64,000 nucleotides of DNA from BOG-908 sp964244615 (GTDB taxonomy: Bacteria; Pseudomonadota; Alphaproteobacteria; Acetobacterales; Acetobacteraceae). The position numbers were made by a program, and so were the translations under genes. This document shows positions 8,601 through 14,545 of this stretch, piece by piece; within the stretch, counting starts at the first letter, position 1, and the number at the start of each line of letters is the position of its first letter. The stretch covers positions 1-64,000 of the forward strand of contig CAXTJP010000002.1 of assembly GCA_964244615.1 (NCBI GenBank), read 5' to 3'. The notes beneath the pieces are model-generated. The model worked only from the letters and a program-made list of their open reading frames with translations, was not told the origin of the DNA and made no database searches.

Positions 8601-9513
8601 GGAAGCCGGCCAGTTCCGCCGTGGTCAGTGCGGTGTCCAGCGAGAGCGTGCCGCCCGCGACCGTAACGAAGCCGGTGTTGACGAACCGGCCTGCACTGGA
8701 GGTTTGCACACGCAGATAGCCGCCACTGCCGATGGTGATCTGGCCGGGATCGCCGATGCTGTCGGCGTCGAGAAAGAGCCTGGCGCCGTCGCCGACCGTC
8801 AGGGTGCCCTGGTTGAGGAACGCGCTCGCGTCCACGAACAGGCTGGTGGTGCTGCCTGTGGCGCTGATCTCTCCCTCGTTCAGGATCGAGCCGGATGACG
8901 TTCCTAGCGTGGCCAGGCCGCGCGCCGTGAGGGTCGATTGCGAGCCGAGCGCCAGCGTACCGCTCGCCTGCTGCAGCGACGCGCCGTCCAGGGTCAGGTT
9001 CAGGTTTGCGACGTTCGGGCTCCCGAGCGTCGCCAGCACGTTCTGGCCGAGGATCAGGGTTCCCACCCCTGCGCCGCCGACGCCGGCGATGACGTCGTTC
9101 GACAGCGCGACCTGGACGTAGCCGGACGGGACGCCGCGGGCGATGGCCAGCGTGCCGTCCCAGGCCAGGTTGGACAGGACGGCTCGGCCGTCGAGCAGGA
9201 CCGTGCCGGCGGTGCTGGCGTAGGTGCCGCCGTTCAGGGTGGCGTCGTCCAGCTGCAGCGTGCCGGCGGCGAGCGCGTAGGTGCCGGCCACGCTGAGCGT
9301 GCCCGAGGCCACGGCCAGAGTGGCATCGGCCTGGGTCTGGTCGATGTCTTGCACTGCGGCGCTGCCCTGCAGCGTTACGGTGTAGGGTGTGCCGAAAAGC
9401 GAGTTTGCGCCGATGGTGACATCGTCCGCACTGCCCGGAACCGTGCCCGGAACCCAGGCGGCGGCGTTGGTCCATAAATCGTTCTGGCCGGTCTTCCAGC
9501 TGACAGAGGTCAT
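5647..9513 (-). CDS. Very large beta-strand repeat protein (probable secreted beta-helix)
   Basis: 1288 aa, almost entirely Gly/Ala/Thr/Ser/Val-rich strands of the type NTGMISVTGG and NAGTIAVSNGD, as in right-handed beta-helix adhesin passengers. After an N-terminal segment (VSWKTGQNDLWTNAAAWVPG), long modules recur. Each opens with GGTI plus a V-x-YDGTLSL-like line, continues with NGLTV...GTGPGTI and LDNATIDIG, and ends in blocks of NTG/NAG strands; about four degenerate copies can be followed. There is no Sec signal peptide and no C-terminal autotransporter barrel. The end (GDTLDVMLTSGATLHL and HGDALIRF) resembles C-termini of type I-secreted Acetobacteraceae proteins, but no secretion genes are adjacent. 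Convergent with the methyltransferase gene, 5 bp away. Confidence 0.8.
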   Translation of the reverse strand: MTSVSWKTGQNDLWTNAAAWVPGTVPGSADDVTIGANSLFGTPYTVTLQGSAAVQDIDQTQADATLAVASGTLSVAGTYALAAGTLQLDDATLNGGTYASTAGTVLLDGRAVLSNLAWDGTLAIARGVPSGYVQVALSNDVIAGVGGAGVGTLILGQNVLATLGSPNVANLNLTLDGASLQQASGTLALGSQSTLTARGLATLGTSSGSILNEGEISATGSTTSLFVDASAFLNQGTLTVGDGARLFLDADSIGDPGQITIGSGGYLRVQTSSAGRFVNTGFVTVAGGTLSLDTALTTAELAGFPVGTGTLAIGGTLDNAGATLRSGAGTARANLMLEGGTITGGTIVNSGAFSVGQPPPMAPGASTQSELSGVNFDGTLSLGAAPDAQLAIANGLTVHGLDGTGPGTIDVSGGATLSFLGSQVLDNATIDIGSPGYSYFADTVQSAGTLTLGTHARIVQTGMAAGLGSRNDATLVVNAGTIAAAVSGGTFALSSLANTGLIAVSGGGGVSLAGVANSGTIADISGRLSVQGSLVNTGLVAVSGAGASYDSSGATLAGLRNAGTLSVGPGATANLGACGTGWSNSGTLAVAGGEMSVGGTFTRAQLGAVQVTHGGTLALTGTLLDGGTALATGDGTALGRMALQAQGTVQGGTIIDAGHGILAQGGTLSGVVYDGTLSLDAALSQLTIVNGITTEAAAGSLLGSIVVTGAGSVLRLASTETLDRVALSLGAAGTGATLDGSYGQTLTLGTQASVRQAGATAAINADGGSIVNQGSISASQPGGTLSLTGNIDNAGTIAVSNGDTLALSLSGLTNTGMISVTGGVLDAVRLTVAELGTVRLLDSDVTVTGTLTATGGTVSAGGAMSLLKLIGEVVGGTIHDGGNAVQFVGASTLDGVTYQGALSINRPFATVTVQDGLTLRNATGTGPGSLSLTGAGSTLVWDSRQALDNAVLTIGCGSAAYGAPALVAEGGAAPPLLLGSHLRVQQAGTYASIGDSLGGIASAATITANLAHGQMMLRGDHFTNAGTIGISNTDTVTAGAAGFLNAGLIVVGVGSALDLDLTDYFASGSLADQSFTNTGTIVMAGGMLAEPTGNGVFPNVPMRNTQGASIVGAGVVASQVANHGVVEARGGVLELVQAVSGTGHLQVDAGAMLVLGSVSAGQTARFAGTGGTLALRPLAFLGSIAGFTAGDTLDLLNTSAHAATFSGDTLDVMLTSGATLHLATSSAMTGGLSVTAGTHGDALIRFAAPVMPHTLPDTTALTAAETAWARASPLETAAPTLWVHMANL

Positions 9514-9602
9514 CGTTGTTCCAATCCCTACGACGCCGCTAACAATGCCCTAACAGGCCCCTAAAAACTAGTCAAAAACTGGATAAATCTCAGAAAGTAG
9601 GT

Positions 9603-9622
9603 AAGGCGGTGTTCTCCGCCTT
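9603..9622 (+). promoter_or_regulatory. Perfect hairpin in the guaA leader
   Basis: AAGGCGG, loop TGTTCT, CCGCCTT: a 7-bp perfect stem ending 33 bases before the guaA ATG. No U-run follows, so it is not a normal intrinsic terminator, and it does not look like a guanine or PRPP riboswitch. The rest of the gap 9514-9655 is AT-richer than its surroundings and should hold the divergent promoters. Confidence 0.3.
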
Positions 9623-9655
9623 GCGGCGCCGGCCGTCTCCGTGCTGGAAGTGTTC

Positions 9656-11206
9656 ATGCAGACCAACCCCATCCTGATCCTCGACTTCGGCAGCCAGGTT
9701 ACCCAGTTGATCGCGCGTCGGCTGCGCGAGGCCGGCGTTTACTGCGAGATATTCCCCTTCAACGCGCCCGCCGCACGCATCGCCGCCTTCGCGCCGCGCG
9801 GGCTGATCCTGTCCGGCGGCCCGGCCAGCGTGGCCGATGACGCGGCGCCGCTGGCCGACCCGGCCATCTACGACATGGGCCTGCCGATCCTGGGCATCTG
9901 CTACGGCCAGCAATTGCTGGTGGCGCAGCTCGGCGGCCGTGTCGATGTCCACGAGCATCGCGAGTTCGGCCGTGCCTACGTGGACGTCACCGCCGCCTGC
10001 GCGCTGTTCGACGGCGTGTGGCAGCTGGGCGGGCGCGAGCAGGTGTGGATGAGCCACGGCGACCGCGTGACCGCGCTGCCGCCGGATTTCGCCGCGGTCG
10101 CCAGCAGCGAGGGCGCGCCGTTCGCGGTCATTGCCGACGAGAAGCGCCGCATCTACGGCACGCAGTTCCATGTCGAGGTGGTGCACACGCCGCACGGCGC
10201 GCAGCTCCTGGCGAATTTCGCGCATCGTGTGTGCGGCTGCCCGAGCGACTGGACGATGGCCGCGTTCCGCACCGAAGCCCTTGCGCGGATCCGCGCCCAG
10301 GTGGGGCAGGGGCGGGTGATTTGCGGCCTGTCGGGCGGGGTGGACAGCTCGGTGGCGGCGGTGCTGATACATGAGGCGGTCGGCGATCAACTGACCTGCA
10401 TCTTCGTCGATCACGGCTTCCTGCGCGCGGGCGAGGCGGCCCAGGTGATCGAAACGTTCCGCGACCGCTTCAATGTGCCGCTGGTGCATCGCGACGTCTC
10501 CCCGCTTTTCGTCGCGGCCCTGGCCGGCGTCACCGACCCCGAGGAGAAGCGCAAGACGATCGGCCGGCTGTTCATTGACGTGTTCGAGGCCGAGGCGGAG
10601 CATATCGGCGGTGCGGATTTCCTCGCACAGGGCACGCTCTACCCGGACGTGATCGAGAGCGTCTCGGTGACCGGCGGCCCGTCGGTGACGATCAAGTCGC
10701 ACCACAATGTCGGCGGCCTGCCGGAGCGGATGCGCATGAAGCTGGTCGAGCCGCTGCGCGCGTTGTTCAAGGACGAGGTGCGCGCGCTCGGCCGCGAACT
10801 CGGCCTGTCGGATGCGGTGGTCGGTCGCCATCCGTTCCCCGGCCCGGGACTCGCCATACGCATTCCCGGCGAGGTGACGTTCGAAAAACTCGAGATCCTG
10901 CGCCGCGCCGACGCGATCTACCTAGAGGAGATACGTGCCGCGGGGCTATACGACGCGATCTGGCAGGCGTTCGCCGTGCTGCTGCCGGTGCGCACGGTGG
11001 GCGTGATGGGCGACTACCGTACCTACGACCAGGTGGTAGCACTGCGCGCGGTGACGAGCACCGACGGCATGACCGCCGACATGTACCCGTTCGACATGGG
11101 CTTCCTCGGCCGCGTCGCGTCACGCATCGTCAACGAGGTGCGCGGCGTGAACCGCGTGGTCTACGACGTGACCAGCAAGCCGCCCGGCACCATCGAGTGG
11201 GAATGA
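9656..11206 (+). CDS. guaA: GMP synthase (glutamine-hydrolysing)
   Basis: GuaA converts XMP to GMP using ATP and glutamine, the last step of guanine nucleotide synthesis. The N-terminal class I glutamine amidotransferase domain shows ILILDFGSQVTQLIARR, the nucleophile elbow GICYGQQ (Cys) and the later His-Glu pair in TQFHVEVVHT. The ATP-pyrophosphatase domain begins with the PP-loop GLSGGVDSSVAA, and the C-terminal dimerisation domain ends in the diagnostic KPPGTIEWE. The 516-aa length is normal. ATG 9656 gives the usual MQTNPILILDFG start; GTG 9641 would add five residues. Confidence 0.97.
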   Translation: MQTNPILILDFGSQVTQLIARRLREAGVYCEIFPFNAPAARIAAFAPRGLILSGGPASVADDAAPLADPAIYDMGLPILGICYGQQLLVAQLGGRVDVHEHREFGRAYVDVTAACALFDGVWQLGGREQVWMSHGDRVTALPPDFAAVASSEGAPFAVIADEKRRIYGTQFHVEVVHTPHGAQLLANFAHRVCGCPSDWTMAAFRTEALARIRAQVGQGRVICGLSGGVDSSVAAVLIHEAVGDQLTCIFVDHGFLRAGEAAQVIETFRDRFNVPLVHRDVSPLFVAALAGVTDPEEKRKTIGRLFIDVFEAEAEHIGGADFLAQGTLYPDVIESVSVTGGPSVTIKSHHNVGGLPERMRMKLVEPLRALFKDEVRALGRELGLSDAVVGRHPFPGPGLAIRIPGEVTFEKLEILRRADAIYLEEIRAAGLYDAIWQAFAVLLPVRTVGVMGDYRTYDQVVALRAVTSTDGMTADMYPFDMGFLGRVASRIVNEVRGVNRVVYDVTSKPPGTIEWE

Positions 11207-11443
11207 TTTCTACCCATCCGAGGGTATCCGAACCTACGCCACAGCGCGACCTAACCCACTAAGACAATAAATTATCATACGAGTGAAAACTGGCAGCGCC
11301 CTGGTTTGAAGCTTCAGCCGGACGCACGGACTAGGACCGTGTAATTCTCTGTCGAGATCAAGGACCGGTCACGCCAATCCGCCCTGGTTACCGTTCACCC
11401 ATGGCCTACGAGGCAGCAACGGAAAACGGGGCAGCTCAGTCGG
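11207..11443. other. Intergenic gap at the left edge of the probably acquired block
   Basis: 237 bp, noticeably AT-richer around 11260-11290 than the flanking genes. It contains no credible gene and no U-tracted terminator after guaA. A palindrome TGAAGCTTCA lies near 11308-11317. The segment may be worn mobile DNA, but no family can be recognised. Confidence 0.4.
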
Positions 11444-12055
11444 TCAGAGCTTTGTAGATAAGTATAGCCTGGTCATTGCGCGTAAGTTCTCTACGGCGCC
11501 GCGGCTCGTCGGAGCGCTATCATCGATTGTCATGGCAACCATTAGCTTCATCACATTCAGTAAGAGGATCGCGAGATCCCGGGCGGCGTCGCTATCCAGA
11601 GTTTTCGATCGAAGCACGAGCAGCTTGGCGATGCGCTCGATCGAGAAGTTTCGGAGCGAGGCCCTCTGTTCAGAGGCTTGGCCGCGGGCGTCGAGAAGCG
11701 CGCTCAGCCCCTGCGTCTCTGCATGCAGCGTGACCATGAAGTTCGCCAGCGCGTCGGCCAAGGCGTCGGAGCTCATCCTATCGACGCGGCTTTGAAGCTC
11801 GTCGTAAGCCGCCGCTGCCCGCGCCACGTACCGCTCCTGCAAGGCGTCGGCGAGCACGTCCTTGCTTGGAAAGAAGCGGTAGAGCGATCCCACCTGGGCG
11901 CCGGCTCGCGCGGCGATCTCCGCCATCGTGGTCGCCTGGAACCCGCGCTCGGCGATGATGGCCGAAGCGGCTTCCAACAACGCCTCGACCCGACGTCGAC
12001 CGACGCCACGCTGCGGTTCCAGCGCGGTTCGGTACTGCCGATCAAGTCTTGACAT
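11444..12055 (-). CDS. TetR/AcrR-family transcriptional regulator
   Basis: 203 aa from ATG 12055. The N-terminal helix-turn-helix is typical of TetR: RVEALLEAASAIIAERGFQATTMAEIAARAGAQVGSLYRFFPSKDVLADAL. The C-terminal two-thirds is the variable helical ligand-binding and dimerisation domain. It is divergent from the hydrolase and efflux genes, and the shared region holds two copies of an inverted repeat, so it most likely represses itself and that pair. No Shine-Dalgarno sequence precedes ATG 12055, so leaderless translation is possible. The inducer is unknown. Confidence 0.87.
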   Translation of the reverse strand: MSRLDRQYRTALEPQRGVGRRRVEALLEAASAIIAERGFQATTMAEIAARAGAQVGSLYRFFPSKDVLADALQERYVARAAAAYDELQSRVDRMSSDALADALANFMVTLHAETQGLSALLDARGQASEQRASLRNFSIERIAKLLVLRSKTLDSDAARDLAILLLNVMKLMVAMTIDDSAPTSRGAVENLRAMTRLYLSTKL

Positions 12056-12057
12056 AT

Positions 12058-12073
12058 TTGAGTTCGTGCTCAA
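12058..12073. promoter_or_regulatory. Putative TetR operator 1
   Basis: TTGAG-TTCGTG-CTCAA: 5-bp inverted arms with a 6-bp spacer, starting 3 bp from the regulator's start codon. It is identical in arms and spacing to a second copy 24 bp away (centre to centre). Binding here would directly block transcription or translation initiation of the regulator gene. Confidence 0.6.
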
Positions 12074-12081
12074 GTAGGTGG

Positions 12082-12097
12082 TTGAGGGATTTCTCAA
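12082..12097. promoter_or_regulatory. Putative TetR operator 2
   Basis: TTGAG-GGATTT-CTCAA: the same arms and spacer length as operator 1, with a different spacer sequence. The 24-bp centre distance is a little over two helical turns. It lies 60 bp upstream of the hydrolase start, where it could overlap that promoter. Confidence 0.6.
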
Positions 12098-12156
12098 ATA
12101 GTGAGCCTACCCCCAACAGGCGTCAACGCCTTTCCATCCATTGCTGAGGATGCCGT

Positions 12157-12732
12157 ATGGCTACCCTTGATCCCAAGACGACAGCCCTCGTCCTGATCGA
12201 CCTTCAAAACGGCATTGTGGCTCTGCCGCTCGCCCCTCGCAGCGGTCGCGAAGCTGCGGAAAACGGGCGGGCCCTCGCCGCACGCTTCAGGCATGCGGGT
12301 GCCCTCGTGATCCTCGTCAACGTCGCCTTCGCCTCCGACTTCGGCGACGCGCTTCGCCAGCCGGTGGACCGGCCCATGCCGGCCCCCGAAGGCGGCTTCC
12401 CGGCGGACTGGAGCCGGCTCGTCGACGGGCTCGCCGAAGCCGGCGACATCTTCGTCACCAAGCACCAATGGGGGGCCTTCCACGGCACCGACTTGGACGT
12501 GCAGCTCCGCCGAAGGGGCGTGAGAACGGTGGTGATCGGCGGGATCGCAACCAACATGGGCGTGGAATCCACAGCTCGCCAGGCCTATGAGCACGGCTAC
12601 GAGGTCGTCATCGCCGAGGACGCCACCACAAGCCTGTCGGCCGAGATGCATGGCTTCTCCGTCGACGCACTCCTGCCAATGATCAGCCGGATCGTCCAGA
12701 CCGGATCGCTCAACCTGTTCAGCCCGGCCTGA
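12157..12732 (+). CDS. Isochorismatase-like hydrolase lacking the usual catalytic cysteine
   Basis: A 191-aa single-domain member of the isochorismatase/nicotinamidase superfamily. The catalytic Asp is in LIDLQNG (D15) and the Lys is in TKHQWGAF (K102). The motif normally carrying the nucleophilic Cys reads ATNMGVESTARQAYEHGY, with Gly135 in place of Cys. Amidase members need that Cys, whereas true isochorismatases and some related proteins do without it, so vinyl-ether hydrolysis or another activity is more likely than amide hydrolysis. It is followed after 14 bp by the efflux gene and probably forms an operon with it under TetR control. Confidence 0.85.
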   Translation: MATLDPKTTALVLIDLQNGIVALPLAPRSGREAAENGRALAARFRHAGALVILVNVAFASDFGDALRQPVDRPMPAPEGGFPADWSRLVDGLAEAGDIFVTKHQWGAFHGTDLDVQLRRRGVRTVVIGGIATNMGVESTARQAYEHGYEVVIAEDATTSLSAEMHGFSVDALLPMISRIVQTGSLNLFSPA

Positions 12733-12746
12733 ACGGTTCCCCTTGC

Positions 12747-14165
12747 ATGACCGCGCCCTCCGACGGCTTGCCCACGCCGCAGCGCTACTGGGCGATGCTC
12801 GCCGTAGCTGTCGGCATTACCATGTCGGTGCTCGACGGGGCCATCGCCAACGTCGCGCTCCCGACCATGGCCGGGGAGCTCAGGGCGAGTCCTCCGGCGG
12901 CCGTGTGGATCATCAACGCCTACCAGCTGGCGAGCGTGGTGACCCTCCTGCCGTTTGCGGCCCTGGGTGAACGACTGGGCTACCGCCGCGTCTACCAGGC
13001 CGGCGTTGCCGTCTTCACCCTCGGCTCGCTCGCCTGTGCCCTATCGCCGACGCTGTCGTGGCTTGTGGCCGCAAGGGTGATCCAAGGAGTGGGCGCCGCC
13101 GGCTTGATGAGCGTTAACGGCGCGCTCGTGCGTTTCACCTATCCTGCGGCGCTGCTCGGGCGGGGCGTCGGGCTGAACGCGCTGGTGGTGGCTGTTGCGG
13201 CCGCACTGGGCCCGACCGTGGCCTCGGCCATTCTCGCAGTCGGTCCCTGGCCTTGGCTGTTTGCGGTCAATGTGCCCTTCGGGCTCGTCTGCCTCGCCTT
13301 GGCCCTGCGTGTCCTGCCACGTTCGGAACGATCGAGCAATCGGCTGGATTGGACGAGCGCGGCGCTGAACGCGCTCGCCTTTGGGCTGTTCTTCATCGGC
13401 GCGGACAGCTTCACCCATGGGCACGGCTCGCAATGGATCGCCTCCGTAGAACTCGCGGTGGCGCTGACGGCGGCGGCGGCCTTGATCGTTCGTGAGCGTC
13501 GATCCGAACGGCCGCTCATTCCGGTCGACCTTCTCAGGATCCGAGTATTCGCCTTGTCGATCGTGGCCTCAGTCTGCGCCTTCGCCGCCTACATGCTGGT
13601 CTTTCTGGTTCTGCCATTCTTCTTGCAGACCGTGCTGCATCGTAGCCAGGTCGAAACCGGCTTGCTGATGACGCCTTTTTCCATGGCGGTGGGCGTGGTG
13701 GCGCTCTTAGCCGGCCGTCTCTCCGATCGCGTAGCCCCCTCGCTTCTAGGCTTGTTTGGCATGACGCTGTTCGGCATCGGGCTGGTGGCGCTGGCCATGC
13801 TGTCACCGCACGCCTCCACCCTTGACGTCGTTTGGCGCGTGTCTCTTTGCGGTTTGGGGTTCGGCTTCTTTCAGTCTCCCAACAACCGCGTCATGCTGTC
13901 CTCGGCCCCTCGTGCGCGCTCAGGGGCGGCCGGCGGCATGCTGGCGACCGCCCGGCTCGTCGGCGTTACGACAGGCGCGACGCTCGCGGCCCTCGTGTTT
14001 CATGTCGCACCTGACCGCGCCGAAACGATCGGACTCAGCCTAGGAACCGTGCTGGCCGTGGCGGCAGGAATTGCCAGCATCTCACGCGGCGCAGGCGCAT
14101 CAAGAGTTCCGCCAGCAGCTGCGCGAGTTAGCAGGGGTGAAGCACCCGGCGCATCTATGTCTTAA
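12747..14165 (+). CDS. MFS drug-efflux transporter (DHA2/EmrB-SmvA-like)
   Basis: 472 aa with about 14 hydrophobic segments. Family signatures include ITMSVLDGAIANVALPTMAGEL (the D-x-x-I-x-N-V-A-L-P motif of DHA2 pumps), LGERLGYRRVYQ (motif A) and RVIQGVGAAGLMSVNGALV (motif B). It should export toxic organic compounds by proton antiport in the inner membrane. The likely operon with a hydrolase and a divergent TetR regulator suggests an inducible detoxification unit. The last 25 residues (GAGASRVPPAAARVSRG onward) are not membrane-like. Another frame over this end looks more protein-like, so the true 3' end may have been lost at a recombination junction. Confidence 0.88.
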   Translation: MTAPSDGLPTPQRYWAMLAVAVGITMSVLDGAIANVALPTMAGELRASPPAAVWIINAYQLASVVTLLPFAALGERLGYRRVYQAGVAVFTLGSLACALSPTLSWLVAARVIQGVGAAGLMSVNGALVRFTYPAALLGRGVGLNALVVAVAAALGPTVASAILAVGPWPWLFAVNVPFGLVCLALALRVLPRSERSSNRLDWTSAALNALAFGLFFIGADSFTHGHGSQWIASVELAVALTAAAALIVRERRSERPLIPVDLLRIRVFALSIVASVCAFAAYMLVFLVLPFFLQTVLHRSQVETGLLMTPFSMAVGVVALLAGRLSDRVAPSLLGLFGMTLFGIGLVALAMLSPHASTLDVVWRVSLCGLGFGFFQSPNNRVMLSSAPRARSGAAGGMLATARLVGVTTGATLAALVFHVAPDRAETIGLSLGTVLAVAAGIASISRGAGASRVPPAAARVSRGEAPGASMS

Positions 14166-14314
14166 GGAACTTTTCTTCGTTGGAAAGTCAGATCGGCCGA
14201 AGACAGTTCTACTCATTAGGTAAAGCGGACCTGGGCGACTCTCGGCTCTGTGCCTCGACAGATTTCGCAAAACGGGCGTTGACGGGCATCTCCTCGCGAT
14301 CTGGCTGACTGGTA
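14166..14314. other. Intergenic junction between the efflux gene and the IS remnant
   Basis: 149 bp with no complete gene. The first part continues a 43-codon coding-like frame (14095-14223, ends TAA) that has no start of its own. The rest shows no recognisable element. The composition is less GC-rich than nearby core genes, consistent with an edge of transferred DNA. Confidence 0.35.
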
Positions 14315-14437
14315 TTAACCATCGGTGAGGCTGACTCTCCGTGAGGTTTCCATATCCTCGGAAGACCGTCCAGCACGGACGAGATCGACCATCTGCCGGC
14401 GAAACTCAGGTGAATATGGCGGACGGGTTTTGGGCAT
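14315..14437 (-). pseudogene. IS3-family transposase OrfA, truncated
   Basis: From ATG 14437 the first residues read MPKTRPPYSPEFRRQMVDLV and then RAGRSSEDM, the N-terminal helix-turn-helix start of an IS3-family OrfA protein. The frame then runs into unrelated sequence and stops after about 40 codons, where a complete OrfA has roughly 90-100. No OrfB follows. A GTGGACACC-type sequence upstream (on the minus strand, near 14465-14475) looks like an IS3 end. The remnant ends about 70 bp from the 3' end of nasA. Confidence 0.7.
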
Positions 14438-14545
14438 CAGGAACACCTCTGCTGAAAGCTTCAGGGTGTCCACGGAACGGGTCAATCCCACATCCCGGTG
14501 CAGAGACGGATAAGGTCTGCACGCCGTCTCCTCCACAGGAAATCC

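Noticed and set aside
9603..9622. Purine or PRPP riboswitch in the guaA leader
   Set aside because: There is only a simple 7-bp hairpin; no conserved aptamer core or terminator is visible.
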